Counted from the first letter of the stretch, positions 38,159-53,712 are shown. The stretch: DNA of 64,000 bases from Elephas maximus indicus (GCF_024166365.1 NC_064831.1:24914768-24978767), one strand, 5' to 3'. Translations and numbers: made by a program. The notes: generated by a model not told the origin, from the letters alone.

Positions 38159-40362
38159 TTAAAAATATAAAATATTCTAAAAAAAGAGGATTTTGTTTCT
38201 TTACACTATTGAAGAAGAAGAATAAAGTAAGAAGGCTCACACTACCTCATCTCAAAACCTACTGTACAGCTATGGTAGTCAAAATAGGCTGGTACTGGTA
38301 CAACAACAGACACAATTGGTCAATGGAATAGAATTGAGAACCCAGATGTAAATCTATCCCCTGATGGTCACCTGATCTTCAACAAAGGCCCATAGTCCAT
38401 CAAATTGGGAGTAGACAGTCTTTTAAACAAATGGTGCCAGCAAAACTGGATGTCCATCTGCAAATAATGAAACAGGACCCATACCTCACACCATACAGAA
38501 ACACTAATTTGACATGGATCAAAGACTTAAATATAAAACCCAAAAATAAAAAGATCATGAAAATAAAAAATAGGGTCAATGCTAGAGGTCCTAAAACATG
38601 GCATAAACAGGACACAGACTATAACTAACAACACGGAAACACCAGAAGATAAGCTAGACAACTGAGATCTTCTAAAAATTAAAGAATTCACCAAAGGAGT
38701 AAAAAGAGAACCTACAAACTGGGAAAAAAATATTGGCTATTACAAATCTACAAGAAAATCCAACACCTCTACAACAAAAAGACAAATAATTCAATTAAAA
38801 AATGGGCAAAGGACATGAACAGACACTTCACCAAAGAAGACATTCAAGTGGCTGACAGACACATGAGGAAATGCTCACCATTCCTAGCCATTAGAGAAAT
38901 GCAAATCAAAACCACAATTATACACCATCTCACCCCAACATTGCTGGCACGAATCAATAAAACAGGAAATAACAAATGTTGGAGAGGCTGTGGGGAGATC
39001 AGAACTCTTTTGCACTGCTGGTGGGAATGCAAAATGATACAACCATTTTGGAAAACAATATGGCACTTCCTTAGAAAGCTAGAAATAGAAAAACCATATG
39101 ATCCACCAATCCCACTCCTAGGAATATATCCTAGAGAAATAAGAGTCATCACACAAATAAACATATGCACACCCATGTTCATTGCAGCATTCTTCACAAC
39201 AGCAAAAAGATGGAAACAGCCTAGATGCCCATCAACAGATGAATGGATAAGCAAACTGTGGTACATACACACGATGGAGTATTATGCAGTGAGAAAGAAC
39301 AATGATGAATCTGTGAAGCATCACAAAACACAGGTGACTCTGGAAGCCATTATGCTCAGTGAAATAAGTCAATCACCAAAGGACAAATATTGTTTGAGAC
39401 CCTTATTATAAAAACCCATGAAAAGGTTTACACACATAAAGAAAAAAATCTTTGATGGTTATCAGGGAGATGAGGGGTGAGGAGGGAAAAACAATAAACA
39501 GGCAATAGATAAATGGTAAATTTGGTGAAGGGTAAGATGGTACACAATACTGGGGAAGCCAGCACAACTTGACCAAGGCAAGGTCATGGAAGTTCCATGG
39601 ACACATCCAAAGTCCCTGAGGGACCGAATTGCTGGGCTGAGGGCTACGGGGACCATGATCTTAGGGAACACCTAGCTCAATTGGCATAACACAGTTTATA
39701 AAGAAAATGTTCTATATCCTACTTTGGTGAGTAGCGTCTGGGGCCTTTAAATCTTGTGAGCGGTCATCTAAGATACCCCACTGGTCTCACCCACCTGGAA
39801 AAAGGGAGAATGAAGAAAACCAAAGACACAAGGGAAAGATTAGTCCAAAGGATTAATGGACCACAACTACCACAGCGTCCAATAGGCTGAGTCCAATACA
39901 ACTAGATGGTACCTGGCTACCACCTCCGACTGCTCTGACACAAATTACAATAGAGGGTCCTGAACAGAGCTGGAGAAAAATGTAGAACAAAACTCTAACT
40001 CAAAAAGAAAGACCAGACTTGCTGTCCTGACAGAGACTGGACAAACCCTGAGACTATGGTCCCTGGACGCCCTTTCAGCTCAGTAATGAAGTCACTCCTG
40101 AAGTTCACCCTTCAGCCGAAGATTGAACAAGCCCATAAAACAAAAAGAGACTAAGGGGCACAGCAGCCCAGGGGCAAGGACTAGAAGGCAGGAGGGGACA
40201 GGGAAGCTGGTAACAGGGAACCCAAGGTTGAGAAGGGAGAGTGTCGACGTGTCGTGGGGTTGGCAACGAATATCACAAAACAATGTGTGTATTAACCGTT
40301 TAATGAGAAACTAATTTGCTCTGTAAACCTTCACCTAATGTGCAATAAAAAAAAATATACAT
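38159..40362 (+). mobile_element. 5'-truncated L1 inserted into the tail of the previous one
   Basis: Starts in ORF2 (AAGAAGAATAAAGTAAGAAGG near 38212). It has the ORF2 C-terminus at 38815-39411 ([19 protein letters not shown]) and the same 3' UTR type. TAAAGAAGTAAA at 38147-38158 and 40363-40374 is its 12-bp target duplication, lying in the 3' end of the outer L1. Confidence 0.85.
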
Positions 40363-40599
40363 TAAAGAAGTAAAAAAAAAAAAAAGAATTTTGGTGCTTT
40401 AAATAGGTTAACCTGAGTCTAAAGCCTCACAACTTTGTATTTTCAAATTAACAATGTTTTTGTTAATTTGATTATATGAAAACATGATTAATAACTCAAA
40501 TCATATTTTAAGTTATTAATTTTAATGTATAATTGGAGAAAATAAAGTAGCATGCTTGATGGCACTGGGTTACTGGCGTTTTATGCATAATAATACTAC

Positions 40600-42625
40600 T
40601 TAGAAGTGAGGATGGCAAGGCTTGGCTTGTTTACTTCGGATAAGACATCAGGAAAGACCAAAAGAACAACATCGTTGGTAAAGTAGACGGTCATAAAATA
40701 TGGGAAGCCCTCAATGAGATGACAAAACAGTCACAACAGTGAACTCAAACAACGTAGCAGGAAGTACAGTACACTTGTTTTAATTAGTCCTTCAAGAAAA
40801 GGGGCCAATTCATTCCTTAGATGAATTACCTAGAGTAGCTAAGGCAAAAGGAAGAAATGATGAGATAAAACAGCTGAAGAGAAGATTTCAAAGGGCAGCT
40901 AGAGAAGACAAGGTAAAGTAGTATAGTTAAAGGTGCGAGTACCTGGAGTTAGAAAACCAAAGGGAAGAACACGCTTGGCATTTCTCAAGCAGAAAGAACT
41001 GAAGAAAAAATTCATGACCTGAGATGCAATACTGAAGGATTCTAAGGGCAAAACATTGAATGCCCCAGGAAGTATCAAAAAAAGATGGAAGGGTTATGCA
41101 GAGTCACTATACCAAAAAGAATTGGTTGATGTTCCACCATTTCAGGAGGCGGCATATGGTCAAGAAGGAAGAAGTCCAAACTGCACTGAAGGCATTGGTG
41201 AAAAAAAAGTCTCCAGGAATTAAGAGAACACCAATTTGAAATGCTTCAATAAATGGATGCAGCGTTGGAAGTGCTCAGTAATCTATGCCAAGAAATTTGG
41301 AAAAAAAGCCCATTCCAAAGAAAGATGATCCAACAGAATGCCGAAGTTATCGAACAATATCATTAATATCACATGCAAGCAAAATTTTGCTGAAGAAAAT
41401 TCAAAAAGAGTTGCAGCCATCCATGACAGAGAACTGCCAGAAATTCAAGCCAGACTCCAAAGAGGACGTGGAACGGGGATATCATTGCTGATGTCAGATG
41501 GATCTTGGCTGAAATCACACTATGCCAGAAAGATGTTTACCTGTGTTTTATTGACTATGCAAAGGCATTCGACTCTGAGGATCATAACAAATTATGGATA
41601 ACATTGTGAAGAATGGGAATTCCAGAACACTTAACTGCGCTCATGGAGAATCTGTAAATAGACCAAAAGGAAGTAGTTTGAACAGCACAAGGGTGTTTTG
41701 TGTGGTTTAAAATTGGAAAAGGTGTGTGGCCAGGTTGTATTCTTTCACCATACTTATTCAATCTGTATCTGAGGAAATGATCAGAGAAGGTGGGCTGTAT
41801 TAAGAAGAACATGGCATCAAGATTGAAGGACGACTCATTAACAACCTGAGATATGTAGATGGCACAACGTTGCTTGCCAAAAGTAAAAACCACTTGAAGC
41901 AGTTACTGATGAAGATCAAAGACAACCTTCAGTATGAATAACACCTCAACATAAAGAAGAAAATCCTTACAATTGGACCAACAAACAAGATTACAATAAA
42001 TGGCAAAGAATTTGAAGTTGTCAAGGATTTTATTCTTCTTGTATCAACAGTCAATGCCCATGAAAACAGCAGTTAAGAAATCACACAACATACTGCATTG
42101 GGCAAATCTGCTGCAAAAGATCTCTTTAGAGTGCTAAAAAGCAAAGATGCAAAGATGTCTCCTTGATGAGTAGGGTGCACCTGACCCAAGCCAGGGTATT
42201 TTCAATCACCTCGTAGATGTCAACATAAGAAAGTTGGAAAAAGAAAAATTGACTCATTTGAATTGTGGCGTTGGTGAAGGATACTGAATATATGACGGAC
42301 TGCCAACAGAATGAACAGACCTGTCTTGGAGGAAGTACAGCCAGAATGCCCCTTAGAAGTGAGGATAATAAGACTTCGTCTCACTTACTTTGGACATGTT
42401 ATCAGGAGGGACCAATCCCTGAAGAAGGACACCATGCTTGGTAAAGTAGAGGGTCCATGAAAAAGAAGACGACCCTCACTAGGATGGATTGACACGGTAG
42501 CTGCAGCAATGGGCTCCAGCATACCTGTTATTGTGAGGATGGTGCAGGGCCAGGCAACATTGCATTCTGTTATACATGTGATTGCTATGAGTCAGAATCC
42601 GCTCAATGGCACCTAGCAACAGGTT
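40600..42625 (+). mobile_element. RTE-type LINE, decayed
   Basis: Reverse-transcriptase text in shifting frames: KPIPKKDDPTECRSYRTISL ISHASKILLKKIQKEL, FIDYAKAF (CFIDYAKAFD type), CILSPYLFNL and RYVDGT. The 3' part (GAAGTGAGGATAATAAGACTTC) ends at GTCAGAATCCGCTCAATGGCACCTAGCAAC. The first 150 bases (40600-40750) repeat the 3' region ahead of the RT part, so two RTE pieces abut. The RT would be of the APE-RTE clade; the copy is dead. Confidence 0.8.
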
Positions 42626-42629
42626 AAAA

Positions 42630-42824
42630 ACTTGGCCAATAACTGCAAGTTTGGGGATTCAAGCCCACCTAGAGGCATCTCGGGGGAAAGACCTGGCTAC
42701 CTATTTCCAAAAAATCAGCCATTAAAAAGCCTATGGAGCACAGTTACACTCTGACACACATGGGGTCGCTGTGAATTGGAATTGACTTGACAGCAACTCG
42801 TTGTTGTTGTTTGTTGTAGGTCTT
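42630..42824 (+). repeat. Old AfroSINE subtype
   Basis: Directly follows the RTE 3' end and ends GGGGTCGCTGTGAATTGGAATTGACTTGACAGCAACTCGTTGTTG. Diverged. Confidence 0.7.
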
Positions 42825-43055
42825 TTTACATCCCTGATACTTATCTTTGTACATCATATAGATTCCCCAAATATTTGTGAAAGATAGAAGAAAGAATAAA
42901 GTCAAGAAAGGAGGGGTAAATAGGTAAGTTAAGGCTATTCCTTACAGGAGTACCTGAATCTTAAAAGGCTATACCTGAAGTTGTACTTTAACCAAAAATG
43001 AAAGAATTTTAATGGAGAAATTCATTCATCATCAGACTGACCCTCTTCCTGAAAT

Positions 43056-43372
43056 CTTTTTTTTTTTTTTAATTATTACTGTATTTTAGATGAAGGTTTA
43101 CAGAACACTCTAGCTTCTCATTAAACAATTAGGACACATATTGTTTTGCAGCATTGGTTACCAACCCCACAACATGTCAACATTCTCCCTCCTCTACCTT
43201 GGGTTCCTGGTTACCAGCTTTCCTGTCCCCTTCTGCCTTCTAGTCCTTGCCCCTGGGCTGGTGTGCCACTTCAGTTTCATTTTATTTTATGGGCGTATCT
43301 AATCTTTGGCTGGAGGATGAACCCTTTTAGCTCATTACTGAGCTAAAAGAGTGTCTGGGGGCCGTACTCTGT
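43056..43372 (-). mobile_element. L1 3' UTR fragment, antisense
   Basis: After a T run, the reverse complement of the 3' UTR seen at 37850-38150 and 40060-40340 (TAGATGAAGGTTTACAGAAC, ACAACATGTCAACATTCTCC, TTACCAGCTTTCCTGTCCCC). ORF 43146-43346 lies in it and is not a gene. Confidence 0.85.
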
Positions 43373-43975
43373 GAAATCTTACTTGATTTGGGGAAAGTCT
43401 TTCCAGGACTTTTCTTTTTACATCACTTGAAATGTCTTAGTTTATCTCCATGTGAGACTAATTTTAACTTACAGTACTAAGATTCCAAGGAAATATATGT
43501 AAAAGCACCGTGTCAGTGGTTACTGATTAAATATTTATGAAATAATACATTACAAAGGCAAATCCAAGGGGTTGTGTTGTGGAGATATATGCAATTCCTC
43601 ACTTGTGTCATAGATGGCACCATTTATACATACTAATGCATATTCTCTAATTTATTTTAATATTTTCTCAAAATTGTTAATAAAAATAAATAATTGACCT
43701 TTGTGCTTTATTAAATGTATATGTTTTCAGTATTATATCTTCCTGAGGAGACATTTTCTCATATTTTATTTACTTTTCATAGGCTATTATTTCTGTTAGA
43801 AATAGTTTCATCTGTTACTAAAAGGAGACTTCAACAAAGAAAAGACACCTTTACCGCAAAACATTTCACTCCAACTGCATTTTGGCTCGATGCTGTATAA
43901 AGAGAGAAACAAAGACACAAGCTAGACTCTTCCTGTTGGGTAACCTGAGAGTGTCGGGACCACTACAGCCATACA
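43373..43975. other. Unique stretch upstream of ASIC5
   Basis: AT-rich single-copy-looking DNA with no exon recognised. It may hold upstream regulatory sequence of ASIC5, but nothing specific can be named. Confidence 0.5.
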
Positions 43976-44038
43976 AATTTGATGGGGTCGCTATGAGTCG
44001 GAATCGACTCGACGGCAACGGGTTTTGTTTTGGGGTTT
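43976..44038 (+). repeat. AfroSINE 3' tail fragment upstream of ASIC5
   Basis: GATGGGGTCGCTATGAGTCGGAATCGACTCGACGGCAACGGGTTTTG is nearly consensus, CpGs included, and lies about 250 bp upstream of the ASIC5 ATG. Confidence 0.9.
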
Positions 44039-44207
44039 TTGGCCCTCTGATCTGAGAAAGCTGTTTCATGATAAGACTTTTTGTTTTTCACTCTGTGAGA
44101 GCTCTTATAAGTCCAGCATTCTTAGTTTGCAGATTAGGTGTTTTATGAACTAAAACATGACAACACAAACATTTAAATTGCCCCATATTTTACTACCTCA
44201 ACTGCCG

Positions 44208-44214
44208 TATAAGG
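44208..44214 (+). promoter_or_regulatory. ASIC5: Candidate TATA box for ASIC5
   Basis: TATAAGG lies 71-77 bp upstream of the ASIC5 ATG, which would put transcription start near 44238 and leave a 5' UTR of about 47 nt. The context has no CpG island. This is a positional inference only. Confidence 0.35.
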
Positions 44215-44284
44215 AACACAAAATGATTATGGCCATGGATGGAAAATAGATACACCTGAGGGCTGCTGCTTCCTGAAATCAGGA

Positions 44285-44324
44285 ATGGAGCAGACTGAAA
44301 AGTCAAATGTATATGCTGAGAAAG
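44285..44324 (+). CDS. ASIC5: ASIC5 coding exon 1 (residues 1-13 and first base of Gly14)
   Basis: ATG at 44285 opens MEQTEKSNVYAEK followed by a single G of a split glycine codon, then a GTGGGTAAG donor at 44325. The peptide matches the short N-terminal exon of mammalian ASIC5 (ME.TEKS.V.AE.G in human and mouse, from memory). The phase-1 end fits exactly with exon 2, which starts with GA. At 40 bases it is invisible to ORF-length searches and was found by looking for the expected N-terminus. A TATA-like TATAAGG lies 71-77 bp upstream. Intron 1 is 2673 bp and carries an AfroSINE and a MIR. Confidence 0.9.
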
Positions 44325-45259
44325 GTGGGTAAGAAGTGAAATCCTCGGAACAGTTAAAATTTTCATGTCTAGAGGCTAGAAATCAGCAAAGAGAAGGGGG
44401 GATTTTTTTTTTCTTGCAGAAATTTGATTTCCAATATTACTTGTATGTAAGTATAAATATAAGTAATGCAATTTTTGTTACATGAGAAAAGACTAATTTG
44501 CATGAGGGAGACAAAAAATGTTTTAAAAATATTATTATATGCTAGAATCTCTGTGTTTTGCTTTGGTTTGGTTCATTTTGGTTTCTCTTTGTCAGGAAAC
44601 TTGATCGACGTCCCTCAACATGCAGCTCTGAAGATGAGCACTTAATTAACGCAAAGATTAACTGCAGTGAACACAGGCCTCAGTGAGGAAAGCAAAAGGT
44701 TACTGCTTGGCAGGCTTGAAAGCCATTTATAAATCGACTCTAATCTTCCTCACAACACCGCATTGCCTTGTTCCCTTACTGTTCATCTAAAATAATAATA
44801 AAAAACAGTACTGAAAGCCAGTAAATGGCTGAGAATACTCCAGCAAGGCCAAAGCAGTTGTCAAGAAACAGAGCTATATTAAATGGGCTGATGTTTGACA
44901 GGTAAACTTGAAACAATATTTCTCAGTAAAGTGCTTCTAGCTAGCAATACCTTGCTTGTCCCAGTAACTGGCTACTAGATTACTATTCTCTTTCCAGTAG
45001 CTTTGGTGCCTATGGTAGGAAAGGTGACAGTTTTCCAGAGACTGAGTTGTGCTTTTGCCAGAGTGAATTCTTCACAAGGTTTTATAAATAATGCCTAAAC
45101 AAATATGCAAAAGAGCATAAGTAAATTTATTTTTCTAATATTCATAAGGTAGCATTTTTTTTTTACTTTTCATTTTCCCCAGGACTGTACTGGTAGCTTT
45201 ACATATGTTATTTTATTTGATACTAAAGACAACACTATGTAGCAGCTAGTATACAATTT

Positions 45260-45465
45260 GGAGCCCTGGTGGCACAGAGACTAAAAGGCTTGGCTACTAA
45301 CCAAAAGGTTGGTGGTTCAAACCCACAAACCACTCCTCAGGAAAAAGATGTGCAGACTGCCTCCATAAAGATGTGCAGCCCTGGGAACCCTACGGGGCAG
45401 TTCTACTCTGTCCTATAGGGTCATTATGGGTTGGAATTGGCTCAGCATCAGTGGGTGGGGGTATA
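45260..45465 (+). repeat. AfroSINE, long subtype, ASIC5 intron 1
   Basis: From GGAGCCCTGGTGGCACAGAG to CAGTGGGTGGGGG, with the internal AAAGATGTGCAG repeated at 45345 and 45367. Confidence 0.92.
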
Positions 45466-45914
45466 AAATTTTAGTCTAACTTTAAGCTAATCAGATTAAT
45501 ACTAACTTTTCTGCTTAGAGCATGATTTTTGTAAAATAATCATAACATAATTTGTAATCATGCCCTAGAACTTTGTAAATGAAATGGTATCTCTTAGAAA
45601 AATGTTTATAGATGCCTTTTACATAGGTCATATGTATCCTATGAATTTTAATGAACTTAACTATTTGATTGGAGATACTATGCAGTATTTAATAATGAGT
45701 TAATGATAAGTGAGCTTGAAACAAATAGTGTTTAGTTGACAAAAAACACTTCTTAAATTGAAGCAAAGAAGGTAAAGTTTAATTTACCTAATTATGAGCA
45801 TTTATGACATCATGAAGAACTCATTTCCTTAATCAGAATTTTAGGTAGCTTTCAAAAGTCGCTGAACATTTTACCATTTACCACATCACTAAATTAGAAA
45901 AATAGTAAAAATAG

Positions 45915-46150
45915 GTAATAATTGTTGAGTATTTATCATGGTCTAGGTAATGTTCCAAGCCCTCTCTCATTTAATATTCTTGGTAAACTCATGAAGCAAA
46001 TGCTGAGTCAGACACTTCTGCCATTTGACAGAACAGGAATGAAAGTGTCAGATTTAAAAGCTTGAAGGAGTTTGTCCAGGTTACAACAGGCTGGAGCCGA
46101 ATGGGAAACAAGATCCCCCATTCCAAAGGCCATCTCATTCTTTTAACTGT
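45915..46150 (+). repeat. MIR, ASIC5 intron 1
   Basis: TTGAGTATTTATCATGGTCTAGGTAATGTTCCAAGCCCTCTCTCATTTAATATTC..GAACAGGAATGAAAGTGTCAG follows the MIR core and 3' end order. Confidence 0.75.
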
Positions 46151-46997
46151 ATTTCTGCCTTCCTTCATCAAAGGGATGCTCCACATCTCTCCTACAGACA
46201 AACACAAATTCAACTAAAAGAAAACCCTGGATATATGATATATTGCTGTAAAATATTCTACGGCCACCCTTACTGCTCTTTAGAAATTAATACCAATAAA
46301 CATGATCTGACTGATTGTTGATTGTCTGGAAAGACTGGGTTCAATGTTTAAAGAAGTACAAACAGGTTACTCAACTAATAATGTAACTTTAAACAGCCTG
46401 ACTAAATAACCAATAGAAGTAACAAATAGTTGTGTTTCAAATTATGGGAAGGTATGGAAGTCACATTCAGCCATAAAATAAAATACCGTAGGACTCAGGT
46501 TAAATGAAGAACAGATTGCTTCTCAGCCCCACTTGTTATTCTCTGAAGAATAAGCCTGCTGTTGTCCACAACATCAGAGAAACCTTGTGATACTTCAGGA
46601 TCAAAGAATATTTTAAAAATTAAAACTAACTTTTCAAAGATTATGAGATTTTGGTGTAACAACATATTTATACAATGGCACCAAGACACTTGCATAAAAA
46701 AAGACAAATTGCAACATAAAAGGTATGTTATACATTTTCCGAATAGCATAGCACTTTCTCATTAGACTTAGGCAGTCAATGTATGCTTCTTGATGCCTAA
46801 ATAAACCACCTAACTCGTGAAGAATTTGAGTCCTGGTGTATTACAAGTAAAAAAGGCAACCTGCGTGTGTTGTGTTCTGTGCAGATAGCATCAAGTTTTC
46901 TCAACCCATTGCTATTTCTGTTTAATTATTTTGTGCTTTGTTTAATTATTTGTTATTTAATTATTTAATTTATTTCACTATTTTGCAAAACCTTAAG

Positions 46998-47304
46998 GAC
47001 TCTTGGAAAAGATAAAGCTTTGCCTGTTAAAGAAACCGCTGCCATCTCCTACTGCCCGGAAGAAGCTTGACTATGACTTTCCCATCTCCACCTCCTTTCA
47101 TGGGGTACACAACGTTGTCAGGAACCAGAGCAAAATTCGGAAGTTGATCTGGTTGTTGGTGGCCCTGGGCTCAGTCTCACTCTTGGTGTGGCAGATACAC
47201 AGTTGCTTTGCCAACTACTTCTCTTGGTCCACCACAACATCTGTGGCAGTTCAATATGTGGAAAAGATGGAGTTCCCAGCTGTGGTATTTTGTAATTTAA
47301 ACAG
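46998..47304 (+). CDS. ASIC5: ASIC5 coding exon 2 (residues 14-116; HG motif, TM1, start of ectodomain)
   Basis: The frame runs from GA (completing Gly14) through LLEKIKLCLLKKPLPSP, a cytoplasmic SFHGVHNV segment, a hydrophobic TM1 (about residues 63-80, LIWLLVALGSVSLLVWQI), a YVEKMEFPAVVFCNLN stretch, and AG of Arg116. The acceptor is CCTTAAG and the donor ACAG|GTAAAA. The His-Gly pair (residues 48-49) is the DEG/ENaC gating motif before TM1. FPAV.FCNLN just after TM1 is the superfamily signature, with its first ectodomain cysteine at residue 112. Length is 307 bp. The TTG at 47003 looks like an alternative start only because exon 1 is far upstream; it is internal. The acceptor has a weak pyrimidine tract. 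Confidence 0.96.
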
Positions 47305-48912
47305 GTAAAAATTATCCTGTTCATAAAAATGAGCCCCTGTAACTTCACTAGTATAGCCTTTCTTGGCTGACTGAAATAGAGTTTTATTAGACAGTATTCA
47401 CATAAGTAAAATCATTAAAGTTCCTAAATTGCATTTAAAAGCATAAAGGTAGAGGAGGAAAGAACATTACCAATGTTGTTTTCATTTATTTTCCCTTATT
47501 CCTTTTTCCTCCCTTCCTTCCTTCCGATCTTCTTTCCTTCCTGCTTGTTCTCCACAACTATATGCTAGGCGATAGACAGAACAGATTAAAAATTCTTGAT
47601 TAGAGGGAGGCGAGGCCAAGATGGCGGAGGTGTCATACTCCTACAGTAAACCCTCTTACAACAAAAACCCTAAAAAACAAGCGAAATGATTATATTTATG
47701 ACTTTTTTTTTAGAAGCCCTGAACATCAAAGGAAAAGTTAGAAAATGGACTGAGCAGTGGGAGAGGGACAGACAGTTCAGAAGAGGAGAGGATTTGCCGG
47801 ACCTGAATAGCTGGATGCCCTCAGGTTATGATGTGCTGGTGGTAGCATTTGGCTGCAGTTTCCTCAAGGAGAAACAGCCAGCTGGACAGCCTACTCACAC
47901 CTCCAGAACCAGAGAAGAACAGCGCTCTCTGCAAAAGCTAAGTACTTGCATTTATTTTACCGTGCCCCCAGCCGCCAAGCCAGCTTCAGTGGCTGTCAAT
48001 TCCTCTGGGCCTGAGATAGGCCCTGTTGTGCACCCTGGTCCATTCTCCCCGTCTTGAGAAGGGAAAAATTCACAACTGGGGAAAAGATAATCTGCCAGCT
48101 CCACTAACCTGGGGAGCTCAGGACAGAAGCAGCTCCTGTCCAGGCATAAACGATCCATGGAAATTGAATATCTTTCCCCCTCGCTTGGGCCTGTGTGGGC
48201 CTATTTCAGGAGAATAGGCCCTTTTTGGCAGACTACAACTGTTTCAGCTGTGCGGCGGAGAGGTGGGTGTTTGATGTTTGACACAACTTTGCCTATTAAA
48301 TAGGGTCCTGACCTAACCACATCAGGGCCTAAGGACTGGTGTTTCCACTCAGGTCACCCAGTCACCTGCAACTGGGGTCCAAGGATAATCAGTACCTCCC
48401 AGTCCTTACAACCAAAAGCATTTGGTGTCCAAGGTCAGTCTGAAGAACCCACCCACCTGTTCCCTCTAGGAAACAGGGATGCTTTTTCCTCACAAACACT
48501 CTAGGGATGCTTGTCAGCCCCCTACCTTGCTCAGAGCATGAACTCCTGCTGCAACCAGGTACTGGTAACTACACCAATCACCCTGCCCCTCTGAGAATGT
48601 AGGACAGAGTCTGTACCACACACTTGATGACCAACTACCTGGACACCTGAGCTGAATCCATACAAGAAAAGTGAATGGACTCCTAGCCTTATACACCAGG
48701 TCACAGCTCTAGCCATCTGGTGAGAGGACATTAGAGATTCAAAGGCAAAAATAACCAAGCTAACTCACTCAAGCAAACTATTCGGACATATCAAAATAAA
48801 ACAAAGCAAAAAGCCAGGATATAGTACCCAAACATAAAATAAACTAATACAATAACTTATAGAAAGCATGGAGACAACAGTCAATATTGAATCACATAAA
48901 GAAGCAGAACAT

Positions 48913-49845
48913 GATCACTTCAACAAGCTCTCAAAATGAAGAATCAATGGATCTTCTACATGAAAGTGCCTTTCTGGAATTACCAGATGCAGAATATAAT
49001 ATACAGAACCCTTGAAGACATCAGGAATGAGATCAGCCAATACACAGAACAAGCCAAGGAACACACAGATAAAGCAGATGAAGAAACTAAAAAGGTTATT
49101 CAAGAACATAATGAAAAAATTAATAAACTGCAAGAATCCATAGAGAGACAGCAATCAGAAATTCAGAAGATTAGCAGTAAAACTATAGAATTAGACAACT
49201 CAATAGAAAGTCAGAGGACCAGAATTGAGCAAGTGGAGGGTAGAATTGGTGAGAGAAAAGATAAAGCACTATGCACCAATGTAATTGAAAAAATCAGATA
49301 AAAGAATTTAAAAAATACAGAAACCCTAAGAAACATGTGGGACTCTATCAAGAGAAATAACCTCTGAGTGATTGGAGTACCAAAACGGGGTGGGGAGGGG
49401 ATAACAGAAAATACAGAGAGAATTGTTGAAGATTTGTGGTCAGAAAATGTTGCTGATATCATGAAAGATGAGAAGATATCTATCCAAGATGATCATCGAA
49501 CTCCACATAAGGTAGGTCTCAAAAGAAAGTCACCAAGACATTATAATCAAAGTTGCCAAAACCAAAGATAAAGAGAGAATTTTAAGAGCAGCTAGGGATG
49601 AATGAAAAGTCACCTACAAAGGAGAGTTAATAAGAATATGCTCAGACTACTCAGCAGAAACCATGCAGGCAAGAAGGCAGTGGGATGACATATAAAGCAT
49701 TGAAGGAAAAAAAATGCCAGTCAAAAATCTTATCTCCAGGAAAACGGTCTTTCAAATATTAAGGCAAAATTAGGACATTTCCAGATAAACAGAAGTTTAG
49801 GGAATTCGTAAAAACCAAACCAAAACTATAAGAAATACTAAATGG
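48913..49845 (+). pseudogene. L1 ORF1, broken
   Basis: The block at 48936-49301 has the coiled coil (INKLQESIERQQSEIQKISS) and the block at 49368-49571 has GVPKRGGEGITENTERIVED and ISIQDDHRTPHK. A TGA separates them at 49366, and the start region and C-terminus are in other frames. Confidence 0.8.
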
Positions 49846-50311
49846 AGTTCTCTGGTTAGAAAATCAATAATATCAGGTATCAACCCAAGACCAGAACACT
49901 GGACAGAGTAATCAGAAGTCAACCCAGGTAGGGAAATCACAAAAATAAATCAAGATAAAAAGTTGCTCAAAATGGAGCAAAAGCAATGTCATTATGTAAA
50001 AGGAGACAGTATTAGAATAATAGAGACTAAGAAATGCAGTCATAGATCTTTCATAGGAGAGGAAGACAAGGCGATATAAAGAAATAAAAGTTAGATTTAA
50101 GCTTAGAAAAATATGGATAAATATTAAGGTAACTGAAAAGGAGACAACCAATCCAACTCATCAAAATAAAATACGAGAAGAAAATAGAGACTCAGCAGAA
50201 ACAAAATCAACAGCAAAGAATAAGAGGAAAAGACAATATATAAACTACTCAGCACAAAAAATTAAGAGGAAAAAACAAACTGTCAACAACACACAAAAAA
50301 GGGCATCAAAA

Positions 50312-53712
<3,401 letters not shown>

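Noticed and set aside
41285-41491. RTE-derived ORF as a domesticated gene
   Set aside because: Only 68 codons, with homologous text continuing in other frames; ordinary decay.
44825-44901. ATG with 25 open codons ending at a GTAAAC donor-like site, a possible alternative first exon of ASIC5
   Set aside because: It ends in phase 2 whereas exon 2 needs phase 1, and the peptide resembles nothing known. The 44285 exon fits the family.
47003-47308. Exon 2 of ASIC5 as a stand-alone 101-codon gene
   Set aside because: Its apparent TTG start and its stop are intronic or internal effects; splice sites and phases show it is an internal exon.
47686-48057. 123-codon ORF in the 5' UTR of the 47.6-kb L1
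   Set aside because: Not homologous to ORF1 or ORF2, and not open in the related 29.3-kb L1 (partial overlap only).
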